From positions 5,978,001 to 6,042,000 of the forward strand of contig NZ_CP070969.1 of assembly GCF_017086365.1 (NCBI RefSeq): a stretch of 64,000 nt of DNA. Direction: 5' to 3'. A program made the translations under genes and the position numbers. This document shows positions 36,275-45,133 of this stretch, one piece after another; the stretch's first letter is position 1, and each line of letters begins with the position of its first letter. Source of the DNA: Paenibacillus tianjinensis (lineage in GTDB: Bacteria > Bacillota > Bacilli > Paenibacillales > Paenibacillaceae). Below the pieces are notes generated by a model, which searched no databases, was not told where the DNA came from, and saw only the letters and a program-made list of their open reading frames with translations.

Positions 36275-36424
36275 GTTTTGCGCAGCAAAACTTGCCTCGT
36301 AAGCATACGCTTGGTTTTGCGCAGCAAAACTTGCCTCGTAAGCATACGCTTGGTTTTGCGCAGCAAAACTTGCCTCGTAAGCATACGCTTGGTTTTGCGC
36401 AGCAAAACTCTCTTCGTAAGCGGT
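36275..36424. repeat. Tandem hairpin array, 39-bp unit, 3.8 copies
   Basis: Units start at 36275, 36314, 36353 and 36392 (the last is partial and diverged). Each contains GTTTTGCGCAGCAAAAC, a 7-bp stem with a 3-nt loop, then TTGCCTCGTAAGCATACGCTTG. The first three are essentially identical. They lie between the binding-protein gene and the first permease gene. Confidence 0.95.
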
Positions 36425-36437
36425 CAGACAAATAAAA

Positions 36438-36476
36438 AGAGGGGCAGGATGTCATTCACAGCGGTCTGCCCCTCTT
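36438..36476 (-). terminator. Intra-operon terminator or stability hairpin after the binding-protein gene
   Basis: On the minus strand AAGAGGGGCAG, a loop, CTGCCCCTCTT, then TTTATTTG. Partial termination here would lower permease relative to binding-protein expression. Confidence 0.8.
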
Positions 36477-36518
36477 CCAATCCATGCGTACCGAGATTCG
36501 CCTGCCTAACTATTGCTC

Positions 36519-37949
36519 TTAGTTGTTCCAGCCGGACTGAATCTGTTCCAGCGCCTGATCCAGCGTGGCTGTACCGCTCACGTAGTCCGTCATGCCTTTC
36601 CAGAACGTTCCCGCGCCCACTTTACCCGGCATGAGGTCAGAACCGTCGAACCGCAGGGTCGAAGCTTCCTGCACCAGCTTCGCCATCCGGCGGTCAGACT
36701 CGGACTGGTACCAGTCGAGCGATGCGTCATTCATTGGAGCGATTACGCCGCCCGATTGTACCCAGCTCTTGATCGATTCGCCGGTGGTGAAGAATTCCAT
36801 AACCGCACGCACTTCCGGACGGTCGTTGAACATCGCATAGATGTCACCGGCTACGAGTACCGGTTTGCCGTACTGCTCATCGATCGGCGGCAGGTAGAAC
36901 CAATCATAATCTTCATCAACCTTGGCTGTTTCCGGGAAGAAGCTCGTAATAAAGTTACCGATCAGGTTGAACCAGGCCTTTGGCGGATTCTCGAACATTG
37001 GCTTAGGCGCGTCGCCGAACGCTGTAGTTACAATCGATTTGGTGCCGCCATATACATAATCTTTGTTGAGCCAGATCTTAGACATAATTTCTACTGCATT
37101 CTTCACCTCAGGAGAAGTAAACGGCAGCTCGCCTTTGACCCACTTGTCATAGTTCTCCGGAGTTGTGGTACGCAGCATGATATTTTCTACCCAGTCGGTT
37201 GCCGGCCAGCCTGTAGCTGCACCGCTCTCAATGCCGATCGCCCAGGCCGGATCGCCGTCCTTGGCAATCTGCTCCGTGAGCGCCATCAGTTCATCCCAGG
37301 TCTGCGGAACGGTGTAGCCCGCTTCATCAAACTGCTTCTTCGGATACCAGACCAGACTCTTCACATTGCTGCGGTTCCAGATCCCGGCCATGATCTTGCC
37401 GTCTTTTCCGTCCATGGTGGACATATCCAGCCAGCTCTTATTGTAATTTGCCTTGAGCTTTTCCTGATCCAGCACACCAGTCAGGTCAACCACCTTGCCG
37501 GTTTTGGCAATGGAGGCGAGCAAGCCCGGCTGCGGGAAATCGGCGATATCCGGCGCGTTGCCGCCATCAACCCGGATGTTGATCGTCGCTTCAAACTCTT
37601 TGGAGCCTTCATATTGAATATCAATACCGGTTTTCTCTTCGAATTCCTTGATACTGCTCTCAAACTTCACCTGGTCGGCGTCCACAAATGGCCCGAACAT
37701 CGTTACTTTGGTTCCTTTATATTCACCTTTCATCGCCAATTCCAGCGGGCTTCCGGTTGCTGTGCCTTCCGTGTTATTTGCCGATGATTGGTTGTTATCA
37801 GTAGCTGGCGCTTCCGTTGCAGCCGGCGGATCAGTTGGTGCAGCAGCATTATTGTTATTGTTATTTCCGCCGCATCCGCTCAGCATCATGGTGAAGGATA
37901 AACACAGAACCATGGCGAGTGACAGTTTACGTCCTGGAGCTTTCTTCAT
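36519..37949 (-). CDS. AglE-like sugar ABC transporter substrate-binding lipoprotein
   Basis: A 476-residue binding protein with signal peptide and lipobox LSGC, then an Asn/Ala/Thr linker. The mature part reads VTMFGPFVDADQVKFESSI and FEATINIRVDGGNAPDIADFPQPG, close to AglE alpha-glucoside binding proteins as remembered. It would deliver alpha-glucosides to the downstream permeases. The start is either M at 37949 (MKKAPGRK) or 37961, whose ATG abuts AAGGGG. No ATPase gene is in the operon, so a shared MsmK-type ATPase is likely. First gene of the operon. Confidence 0.88.
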   Translation of the reverse strand: MKKAPGRKLSLAMVLCLSFTMMLSGCGGNNNNNNAAAPTDPPAATEAPATDNNQSSANNTEGTATGSPLELAMKGEYKGTKVTMFGPFVDADQVKFESSIKEFEEKTGIDIQYEGSKEFEATINIRVDGGNAPDIADFPQPGLLASIAKTGKVVDLTGVLDQEKLKANYNKSWLDMSTMDGKDGKIMAGIWNRSNVKSLVWYPKKQFDEAGYTVPQTWDELMALTEQIAKDGDPAWAIGIESGAATGWPATDWVENIMLRTTTPENYDKWVKGELPFTSPEVKNAVEIMSKIWLNKDYVYGGTKSIVTTAFGDAPKPMFENPPKAWFNLIGNFITSFFPETAKVDEDYDWFYLPPIDEQYGKPVLVAGDIYAMFNDRPEVRAVMEFFTTGESIKSWVQSGGVIAPMNDASLDWYQSESDRRMAKLVQEASTLRFDGSDLMPGKVGAGTFWKGMTDYVSGTATLDQALEQIQSGWNN

Positions 37950-38040
37950 CTTTTCATACATCCCCTTATAATTGTATTAGAGACTGCATTTGTCTGCTGT
38001 TTCCGGGAATCTCCCTCGTCCGCCCGCAGAATCACCTCCT

Positions 38041-38054
38041 TGCAAAGCTTTTCA
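38041..38054. promoter_or_regulatory. LacI-type operator, site A
   Basis: TGCAAAGCTTTTCA, 13 of 14 positions of the palindrome TGAAAAGCTTTTCA, in the leader of the binding-protein gene downstream of its predicted promoter. Confidence 0.65.
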
Positions 38055-38108
38055 AAAATGGGTCTATAACCTGGTTTTTGGCTAAATATGCTCATCACCG
38101 AGACTTTA

Positions 38109-38156
38109 ATATAACGCTTACATTTCCATATTATCATATAATGTATGCGTTTCCAA
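38109..38156 (-). promoter_or_regulatory. Promoter of the alpha-glucoside operon with a cre-like site
   Basis: On the minus strand TTGGAA (38156-38151), 17-nt spacer, TAATAT (38133-38128). At 38122-38109 it reads TGTAAGCGTTATAT, matching 12 of 14 positions of the CcpA cre consensus TGWAANCGNTNWCA and overlapping the expected start point. Confidence 0.6.
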
Positions 38157-38305
38157 CTATCACCCCGCATAATTCCCCTTTTTTTTATTTCAATATTTAA
38201 ATTTAATAGTGAACTGTAGAAAATCCCCTTAAACTGTCGGAATAAATTGGCATTAACCACCGTTAAATCAGGCTTTATTGCGGTAATCCTTACGGAGTGA
38301 CCATC

Positions 38306-38319
38306 TGAAAAGCTTTTCA
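38306..38319. promoter_or_regulatory. LacI-type operator, site B
   Basis: Perfect palindrome TGAAAAGCTTTTCA, about 150 bp upstream of the predicted -35 box of the operon. Confidence 0.65.
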
Positions 38320-38391
38320 TGATCGAATGGAAACGTCCTTGCCATCCTTCTGCAAAGATAGCGGCGTTTCATCTTACAGCCCGGCATCCGA

Positions 38392-39396
38392 TTATTTCTC
38401 CCGGGAGGATTCTCTCACAATTAGCTTATGCTCCATTTTTTCTTTCATTACAGCAACACTGCCGGTAGTCAGTAATTCATGCAGCTTCTCGGCGGCACGG
38501 TATCCCAGCTGGTAGATCGGTTGGGCGATAGTCGTCAGTTTGGGAATAAACATACCGGACATCCGCAAATTATCAAATCCGATTACAGATACCTGCCCCG
38601 GCACCAGGATATTGCGGTCCTTGAGATACGAGATCGTCCCCATGGCGAACTCATCAGCTACACAGAAGACGGCAGTGAGCTCCGGGTAATCGCTGAACAA
38701 CTCATGCGATGCCTGATAGGCATGCTCAAAACGGTGGTTTGCGTACTTGATCTTCTCCACATTCCGCTCCAGCCCGGATTCCGTAAGCGCTCTGACAAAC
38801 CCGGCAACACGCGGTGGTCCGGATACCGAATTGTCGTGATTGAAGCCGATCATCCCGATTTCCTTGTGTCCAAGCTCGATAAGGAACTTCACGGCCTCAT
38901 AAGCCGCCAGCTCATCATCAACCTCTACAGAGGGTACCTCGTATTCATCAGAATGCGACGACACCAGCACAAAAGGAATTCTGCAATCCACCAGCTTCTC
39001 ATAATACTCCGGATAGAGCACATCACTGGCGAACACGATCCCATCCACCTGCTTCTCATGGAAAGTATCGATATAGGACAGCATCCGCTCCTTATCACGG
39101 TCGGTATTGCAGATCATCAGGCTGTAGCCGAGCTTAATGCAGGCATCCTGCATTCCGCGGATCACACCTGCAAAATACAAGTTCTCAATATCGGGAATAA
39201 GCAGACCCAGTGTAAAAGACTTCTTGTAAATTAACCCGCGCGCAAATGCATTGGGCTGATACTTCAATTCCTTAATGGCCTCAATGACCCTGTCGCGCTT
39301 GCCCGGTACTACCGTCTCCGGCGCATTCATAACCCGGGATACGGTACTGATCGACACCTCCGCTAATCTGGCGACATCTTTAATCGTTGGTTTCAT
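38392..39396 (-). CDS. LacI-family regulator of the alpha-glucoside operon
   Basis: A 334-residue LacI protein. HTH: TIKDVARLAEVSISTVSRVMN; hinge: PNAFARGLIYKKSFTLGLLIPD; effector domain with CVADEFAMGTISYLKDRNILVPG and VIGFDNLRMSGMFIPKLTTIAQP. It lies directly upstream of the AglE gene in the same direction but with its own 440-bp gap and promoter. Four near-identical palindromes flank it (38041, 38306, 39416, 39572), so it is inferred to repress both itself and the operon, relieved by the imported sugar or a derivative. Confidence 0.9.
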   Translation of the reverse strand: MKPTIKDVARLAEVSISTVSRVMNAPETVVPGKRDRVIEAIKELKYQPNAFARGLIYKKSFTLGLLIPDIENLYFAGVIRGMQDACIKLGYSLMICNTDRDKERMLSYIDTFHEKQVDGIVFASDVLYPEYYEKLVDCRIPFVLVSSHSDEYEVPSVEVDDELAAYEAVKFLIELGHKEIGMIGFNHDNSVSGPPRVAGFVRALTESGLERNVEKIKYANHRFEHAYQASHELFSDYPELTAVFCVADEFAMGTISYLKDRNILVPGQVSVIGFDNLRMSGMFIPKLTTIAQPIYQLGYRAAEKLHELLTTGSVAVMKEKMEHKLIVRESSREK

Positions 39397-39415
39397 AGAC
39401 GTAACTTCCTTTTTT

Positions 39416-39429
39416 AGAAAAGCTTTTCA
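39416..39429. promoter_or_regulatory. LacI-type operator, site C
   Basis: AGAAAAGCTTTTCA, 13 of 14 positions, 20 bp upstream of the lacI start codon. Confidence 0.65.
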
Positions 39430-39571
39430 AAACGATTATAGCAAGGCCTTCGTAAATTGACAACAGAATTATTTAACCGCTTACATTTTTATTTTATGAA
39501 GCTTATAGAGCTATTTCAATGCCCTTTCTATTGAGTAGAGCTACAATTTAATGGACCAAGTCCTTCATCTT

Positions 39572-39585
39572 TGAAAAGCTTCTCA
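39572..39585. promoter_or_regulatory. LacI-type operator, site D
   Basis: TGAAAAGCTTCTCA, 13 of 14 positions, about 175 bp upstream of lacI. Confidence 0.6.
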
Positions 39586-39638
39586 AATTTGCTTCTGCGG
39601 CTGGCTGAAAGACCCGTCTGGCGTGTCAAGGCTCGCTT

Positions 39639-39817
39639 GGACGAGCTGGCGGATGCTTAGCTAACCTTTCCTTGATCTCAGTAGTTGGAATTTCTCCATC
39701 TAATTTCTTCTCTATGGATCAAAGTCAGCAGATTACAGGCATTTAGCTGGAGGAATTCCACCTATATTCTGCTTTTAGGCGAAAATGGATGAATTAGTTG
39801 GAGGTTTTCTCACTGGG
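39639..39817. repeat. Intergenic repeat cluster related to that at 10.7 kb
   Basis: A forward copy at 39679-39706 (AGTTGGAATTTCTCCATCTA) and two reverse copies at 39740-39768 and 39789-39817; a degenerate forward copy may lie at 39639-39666. The arrangement and spacing again follow the two-forward, two-reverse plan. The rest of the 39397-40074 gap contains operators and no gene. Confidence 0.65.
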
Positions 39818-40074
39818 CTTTTGGCAGGAAACTCCAGTCATTCTGATAAGCCAGTCCATCAGCCGCAGTACTATTCATAGAGCATACGCAGTAACATATC
39901 CAAAACTGTATTATAGACCTCTTTGCTTCTCGCTTTCTTACTCACTTCCCGACGGACACAAACTTACTTAAAGTGTGTAAATAATATTATTTCATGTTAT
40001 AATTGCCGGGTAGATCAATTCATAGCTGCAAATACTGCTGTAAGATGCTTAAGCCTATAACTGGAGGGATTATT

Positions 40075-41088
40075 GTGAAACAACTGCGGGACATTCCCAT
40101 TTCCGTGCTGGATCTCGCTCCGATTGTGGAGGGCGGAACAGCTGCGGATTCACTGCATAACACATTAGATTTAGCACGCCATGCCGAGGGTTGGGGTTAC
40201 CATCGCTATTGGCTGGCGGAACATCATAATATGACCGGAATTGCCAGCTCGGCTACCTCTGTGGTTATCGGGCATGTGGCTGCCGGAACCAAGAGTATCC
40301 GTGTGGGTTCCGGGGGCATCATGCTCAGTAACCATGCGCCGCTCATGATCGCTGAGCAGTTCGGAACACTGGAATCCCTGTTTCCGGGACGTATTGATCT
40401 CGGACTTGGCCGGGCACCCGGCTCCGACCAGGCGGCTGCAAGAGCACTGCGGCGCGGCCTCGGCAGTGACGGCAGCGAATTTCCTGAGCAGCTGAGTGAG
40501 CTTAGAGCCTACTTCGATCCGAACGGCGCGGGTTCACGTCCGCTCGGGGTGCGTGCTACACCAGGCGAAGGCCTCAACGTACCGATCTGGCTGCTCGGAT
40601 CAAGCGGATTCAGCGCACAGCTTGCGGGTCAGCTGGGTTTGCCGTTTGCTTTTGCCAGCCACTTTGCACCGGATTATCTGCTGCCGGCACTCCATCTATA
40701 CCGCAGCAGCTTCAAGCCGTCAGCTGCACTAGACAAACCGCATGTTATGGTCGGTCTTGGCATTACCGCCGCAGACACAACTGGAGCAGCACGCTGGCTG
40801 GCCACTTCCCAGCAGCAGCAGTTCCTTAACATTATCCGCGGCCGCACCGGCAAGCTCCAGCCACCGGTTGATGACATGGAGAGCCTATGGTCTCCCCAGG
40901 AAAAAGCTCTCCTGCTCGATAAGCAGAAGTATTCCATTGCTGGAGACAAAGCATATATCAAGGAGCGTCTCCTGCAGGTGCTTGAGGAAACCGGGGCGGA
41001 TGAATGGATTATTGCCTCGCAGATTTATGATCATACAGCACGGTTACGTTCCTACGAGCTGGTAGCTGAACTAATCAAGGACAACTAA
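40075..41088 (+). CDS. LLM-class (luciferase-like) flavin-dependent oxidoreductase
   Basis: A 337-residue single-component luciferase-like protein. [57 protein letters not shown] and [14 protein letters not shown] are the standard MsnO8/YhbW-type motifs. It probably oxidises an unknown substrate with reduced flavin. The start is GTG 40075 because CTGGAGGG lies 6 nt upstream; an in-frame ATG at 40003 has none. Single-gene unit ending at a terminator. Confidence 0.9.
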   Translation: MKQLRDIPISVLDLAPIVEGGTAADSLHNTLDLARHAEGWGYHRYWLAEHHNMTGIASSATSVVIGHVAAGTKSIRVGSGGIMLSNHAPLMIAEQFGTLESLFPGRIDLGLGRAPGSDQAAARALRRGLGSDGSEFPEQLSELRAYFDPNGAGSRPLGVRATPGEGLNVPIWLLGSSGFSAQLAGQLGLPFAFASHFAPDYLLPALHLYRSSFKPSAALDKPHVMVGLGITAADTTGAARWLATSQQQQFLNIIRGRTGKLQPPVDDMESLWSPQEKALLLDKQKYSIAGDKAYIKERLLQVLEETGADEWIIASQIYDHTARLRSYELVAELIKDN

Positions 41089-41114
41089 AACAATTTTTCG
41101 CTTGAATCATTAAC

Positions 41115-41170
41115 AAGGAGATTACCGGGGGATAGGGAATTATCACTTCCTTCCGAATAATCTCCTTTTT
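41115..41170 (+). terminator. Terminator of the LLM oxidoreductase gene
   Basis: Stem AAGGAGATTA/TAATCTCCTT with a long loop, followed by TTTTTTTCG. Confidence 0.75.
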
Positions 41171-41346
41171 TTCGTGTTTTGTTCTTAATAAAAAACCTTA
41201 ATTTTAGATATAACCAAAGAAATAATTAGAAAACTGAAGCTATACCCTGATATTACCCTGAAATTATATATATATTGCTCATTTTCAATGATTTGAGGCG
41301 CTCCTATCGTTTTTGTTTATTTAAATTATTGATTATACTGTAATTA

Positions 41347-41360
41347 TTCGTTATAACGAA
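41347..41360. promoter_or_regulatory. Palindrome upstream of the sortase-substrate gene
   Basis: Perfect 14-bp palindrome TTCGTTATAACGAA in an AT-rich non-coding stretch (41171-41440), about 190 bp upstream of the surface-protein start. No other feature is seen in that stretch. Confidence 0.4.
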
Positions 41361-41540
41361 CATACATATGACCATACTATCTATAAGTACTGTTTCAATA
41401 GGCCGCAACACCTCAAACATAGTAGTCCTCCAAAATACCACTTATATCGACATGGTGTGGGGAAACAGCTTAGATCCGGCGGATTCTTGTCGGGCTGTGC
41501 GGGGGCAGCGTTGCTTTCCAGAAGAAAGGGGCGGAGGAAA

Positions 41541-42512
41541 GTGAAGAAAAGATATCATATGACCATAATTGGCGCCTACATTCTAATTGTTCTGATCGGC
41601 GTTATCTGGCATGCCGGAGGTGTAAGTGCAGAGGACACAATTAAACTCACTGTCAATTCGCATACGAAAAGTACCGCCATTATGAGTAATATGCAGCCGG
41701 GGGACAAGAGTGCCTCAGAATATACGGTTATTAACGAAGGGTCAGAGCCGTTTGATTACTTTGTAGACTTCGAATTTCTCTCCGGAGACGTGGAATTGTA
41801 CAATATTCTGCAAATGACGCTGCAAAAAGAGGGAGTAATCCTCTATTCCGGAGTGATGAGCCAAGCGGAAGGCCGCGTTGCCATAGGGTCACTCCCCGGT
41901 GGCGGTACGGAAGCGATTCAAATGGATGTCGTATTTCCCGCTGAGGCAGGCAATGAGTTCCAGGGGAAGAAGGTTGGCGTTGCCTTTAACTTCGCTGCCT
42001 CCGCTTCACCGCAGCCGTCAACTGAGCCTAGTCCTACACCTTCGGCTTCAGCTTCGGCTTCACCGGGGCCATCGGATGGAGCTAGTCCGACACCTTCCAG
42101 TTCCGCTTCACCGGAGCCGTCAAGCAGCCCTAGCAGCGCACCGACATTTACATCCATCCCTGGCGGTTCGCAACCACCATCGTCATCGCCTGCTCCGTCA
42201 GCAACTCCGGCTGTGATAGCTACACCGGGGACAGATGAAGTTACTGTTACTGATGCACCTGTTCCGCTCGGCGGCGACAATGCTCAAGCAACACCTTCTC
42301 CGGAGTCAGGAAGCATCGCTGCCGGCAGTTCGCCTACTCCTTCTTCCGATCCCGGGGTGACGGTGGATGATGACGAGCTCCCGCTCTCCGGACCTGACGG
42401 CGGTGACACACTACCCGATACGGCAGAGCCGTGGTATAACCTGATCTTAATCAGTATGGCGGTAGCGATCCTTAGCATCATCGTGCTGCGCAGACTGAAT
42501 TCGAAGAAATAA
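41541..42512 (+). CDS. Sortase-anchored surface protein with LPDTA motif
   Basis: A 323-residue secreted protein. A KKRYH-hydrophobic signal peptide ends near GGVSA; a folded domain of about 125 residues (TIKLTVNSHTKSTAIMSNMQ, PGDKSASEYTVINEG) resembles camelysin/TasA-type proteins; then a long Pro/Ser/Thr-rich linker (about residues 150-285) with PSPTPSASASASPGPSD-type repeats; the end is LPDTA, a hydrophobic helix and RRLNSKK. LPDTA fits class D sortases, and such a sortase is encoded 30 bp downstream. GTG 41541 follows GGAGG at only 3 nt; an in-frame ATG at 41559 is an alternative. Confidence 0.85.
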   Translation: MKKRYHMTIIGAYILIVLIGVIWHAGGVSAEDTIKLTVNSHTKSTAIMSNMQPGDKSASEYTVINEGSEPFDYFVDFEFLSGDVELYNILQMTLQKEGVILYSGVMSQAEGRVAIGSLPGGGTEAIQMDVVFPAEAGNEFQGKKVGVAFNFAASASPQPSTEPSPTPSASASASPGPSDGASPTPSSSASPEPSSSPSSAPTFTSIPGGSQPPSSSPAPSATPAVIATPGTDEVTVTDAPVPLGGDNAQATPSPESGSIAAGSSPTPSSDPGVTVDDDELPLSGPDGGDTLPDTAEPWYNLILISMAVAILSIIVLRRLNSKK

Positions 42513-42542
42513 GCCTAAGGGCTGAAGGTTGGAGGAGAGAGT

Positions 42543-43226
42543 ATGAGGATACGTTCCGGGGTAGCTTTTGCCGTGAAGCTGATCTTCCTGCTCTCTCTCT
42601 GCGTGCTGGTGTATTCTGCCGTGCAAATCTTCAAAGCGCCCGTGGAAGCCCGTCATGCCTTAGAGGATTGGGCGAAAAAGAGGGAGGAAGCTCCCCGCCT
42701 TATCGTCCCGGAAGACGAAACTCCGCTTCCTGCCGGTATGGTCAGCCTTTCTGATAAACCGGACGATTCCAGCGCCAGCACCAGCCAACCCGGCACCACC
42801 TACACGGAGGGCGAGGTCATCGGAGAGATTTATTTTCCCTCGCTGAACAAAAGAGTGGCCATCCTTGAAGGAACACAGCGTCCGCAGCTGAAGAGAGGGG
42901 CCGGGCACTACACGGGAAGCGCAGTAGTAGGCACAAGCGGTAACAGCGTGCTGGCCGGTCATCGTGATACGGTGTTTCGCGGACTCGGCAGCCTCAAAGA
43001 ACATGATCTTATCGAGATAGAGACGGTGGACGGCAAGTTCGTGTATGAGGTTACAGGCAGTACGATTGTAGATGGCGAAGAGCGGGGGGCGATTAAAGAG
43101 AGCGATACCCCCATCCTTACCCTAATCACCTGCTATCCGTTCAGCTATGTCGGCTCAGCGCCGGAACGCTATTTGCTCTCCGCCTCACTGATCCGCCGGG
43201 AGCCGCTGCCTCAGGAATCGAATTAA
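42543..43226 (+). CDS. Class D sortase
   Basis: A 227-residue membrane-anchored transpeptidase. An N-terminal helix (residues 8-25) is followed by a linker and the sortase beta-barrel: GEIYFPSLNKRVAILEGT, catalytic His in SVLAGHRDTVFRGL, Cys in LTLITCYPFSYVG and Arg in APERYLLSA. It joins proteins with an LPxTA signal to the wall. GGAGGAGAGT precedes the ATG. It follows the LPDTA surface protein, with which it most likely forms an enzyme-substrate pair. Confidence 0.92.
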   Translation: MRIRSGVAFAVKLIFLLSLCVLVYSAVQIFKAPVEARHALEDWAKKREEAPRLIVPEDETPLPAGMVSLSDKPDDSSASTSQPGTTYTEGEVIGEIYFPSLNKRVAILEGTQRPQLKRGAGHYTGSAVVGTSGNSVLAGHRDTVFRGLGSLKEHDLIEIETVDGKFVYEVTGSTIVDGEERGAIKESDTPILTLITCYPFSYVGSAPERYLLSASLIRREPLPQESN

Positions 43227-43414
43227 TATTTTTCTTAAACCGTTGACTTGCAAAAGATGAGTCCCCTCACAGAACATGCTAATATAGAACTGCGGCACAT
43301 AGAAGCGGCTGTACCGGCCATCAGCCGGACGGCCTGTTTCTGCGGGAAGGTTCTGGCTTACGGATAGAGAATTCTATACTTAGATGTTGTTAGATGAAGA
43401 GGAGATGACTTGAA

Positions 43415-44650
43415 TTGAAGGATGAACTGATTAAGCGGTTCGTTTCATATGCGGAAATAGATACCCAGTCTAATGAAGAGAGCGATACCTGTCCCTCCAC
43501 TCCCGGTCAGATGGAGCTGGCCCGCAAGCTGGTGTCTGAACTTCAGGAGCTGGGTCTTACGGAAGTGACGGTGGACGAGCATGCCTATGTTATGGCTACC
43601 CTGCCTGCCAATAGTGACAAGGATGTCCCAACCATCGGCTTCCTGGCCCACCTCGATACGGCGACCGATTTCACCGGAGCGAACGTGAAGCCGCAAATCG
43701 TTGAGAACTATGACGGCGGGGATATTGTGCTGAACAAGGAGCTGAATATCGTCCTGTCGACGGACAGCTTCCCCGAGCTGCCTGAATACAAAGGTCATAC
43801 GCTGATTACAACAGATGGCACCACACTTCTGGGTGCAGACAACAAAGCCGGAATCGCCGAGATCATGACTGCCATGGCCTATCTGCTGGCCCACCCTGAA
43901 ATCAAACACGGCAAAATCAGAGTCGCCTTTACTCCGGATGAGGAAATTGGACGCGGACCGCATAAGTTCGATGTTGCCGCCTTCGGCGCCTCTTATGCCT
44001 ACACTGTAGACGGCGGGCCGCTCGGTGAGCTGGAATACGAGAGCTTCAATGCCGCTGCCGCCAAAATCAGCTTCAAGGGCGTCAACGTTCACCCTGGAAC
44101 CGCAAAAGGCAAAATGGTGCATTCCTCGAAAATCGCCATGGCCTTTCATCTCAGACTGCCTGCGGGTGAAGCACCTGAATTTACGGACGGCTATGAGGGC
44201 TTCTACCATCTGATCTCCATGCAGGGCTCGGCGGAGCACAGCAAGCTGTCATATTTTATCCGTGACTTTGACCGTGCGAACTTCGAGAAACGCAAAGCGA
44301 ATATCGCCGCTATCGTCGATGAATTCAAATCCACCTACGGCGATGACAATGTGGTGCTGGAAATGAATGACCAGTATTATAATATGCGCGAAAAAATCGA
44401 GCCGGTCCGCCATATCGTCGACATCGCCCACGAAGCGATGGTGAACCTCGGCATCTCGCCGGTAATCCGCCCGATCCGCGGCGGTACAGATGGTTCACAG
44501 CTGTCCTATATGGGGCTGCCGACGCCGAACATTTTTACCGGGGGAGAAAACTTCCACGGCAAGTTTGAATATGCCTCCGTCGATGTGATGCTGAAGGCCG
44601 TCAACGTGATTATCGAAATTGCCAGACTATTTGAGCAAAAAAGTAACTAA
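43415..44650 (+). CDS. pepT: Peptidase T
   Basis: A 411-residue M20 aminotripeptidase. Metal and catalytic motifs: [20 protein letters not shown] (His, Asp), [32 protein letters not shown] (Glu pair), [40 protein letters not shown] (His missing from the short motif but typical PepT GGTDG). It releases N-terminal residues from tripeptides in the cytosol. The start is TTG 43415, with GAGGAGATG about 10 nt upstream; no in-frame ATG precedes it. Confidence 0.95.
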   Translation: MKDELIKRFVSYAEIDTQSNEESDTCPSTPGQMELARKLVSELQELGLTEVTVDEHAYVMATLPANSDKDVPTIGFLAHLDTATDFTGANVKPQIVENYDGGDIVLNKELNIVLSTDSFPELPEYKGHTLITTDGTTLLGADNKAGIAEIMTAMAYLLAHPEIKHGKIRVAFTPDEEIGRGPHKFDVAAFGASYAYTVDGGPLGELEYESFNAAAAKISFKGVNVHPGTAKGKMVHSSKIAMAFHLRLPAGEAPEFTDGYEGFYHLISMQGSAEHSKLSYFIRDFDRANFEKRKANIAAIVDEFKSTYGDDNVVLEMNDQYYNMREKIEPVRHIVDIAHEAMVNLGISPVIRPIRGGTDGSQLSYMGLPTPNIFTGGENFHGKFEYASVDVMLKAVNVIIEIARLFEQKSN

Positions 44651-44666
44651 TGGGATGAACAGAGAA

Positions 44667-44701
44667 GCCCCCGGTCAAAAGCAGCTGCTTTAACCGGGGG
44701 C
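44667..44701 (+). terminator. Terminator of pepT
   Basis: Stem GCCCCCGGT/ACCGGGGGC with inner AAGCAGCTGCTT, followed by ATTTTG. Confidence 0.8.
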
Positions 44702-44776
44702 ATTTTGTGCTGGAAAATATCTATACCACTTACTGTGCAACTGCCTGCGAATATAAAAATCAGGCTTTTGCAGTCT

Positions 44777-44963
44777 GCAACGGACTGAGGAGATCTTATT
44801 TCCGTCTGGAGCAGCATTCCGGAAAGCTAACGGACCCGAATGCGCTTATTGACGGCGATTGACCCGAATTTCGGACTACTGGAATGGCAATAAGTGCGCT
44901 GGAGTCCGTTAGTCTCGTGAAATGTCCCTCAAATAGAAAATAAGGTCTTTCCAGTCCGCTAGC
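44777..44963. repeat. Four-copy intergenic repeat cluster, two forward then two reverse
   Basis: Forward copies at 44777-44801 and 44826-44851, reverse copies at 44888-44913 and 44938-44963, all fitting gCTAaCGGACtnnnnnrncTTATT. Spacing is about 49, 62 and 50 bp. It fills the gap between convergent pepT and the OYE gene; 44964-45133 shows no gene. Confidence 0.8.
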
Positions 44964-45133
44964 CACCGAATGCTACAAGCATCACCCTTGCCGCCCCAGC
45001 TATTCTTCTTCAACCGTGCAGCATGCATCAGCTGATTAGCAGAGAATACTGCGCTAACGACTAACGCGGGGCGCAGCGCAACTACTGTGATCAAGCCGGT
45101 GGCTTGCTAAAGGATGTTCTGCAAAGGCCTGAC

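Noticed and set aside
36258..36455. Cys-rich N-terminal extension of the AglF-like permease
   Set aside because: It translates the tandem 39-bp repeats; a good ribosome binding site precedes ATG 36257.
36513..37787. A 424-residue plus-strand frame
   Set aside because: Antisense to the AglE-like gene; no family resemblance and no ribosome binding site.
38030..38040. Leader peptide after AAGGAGGTGATT upstream of the AglE-like gene
   Set aside because: The strong Shine-Dalgarno-like sequence is not followed by ATG, GTG or TTG at suitable spacing, and the real start is about 85 nt away.
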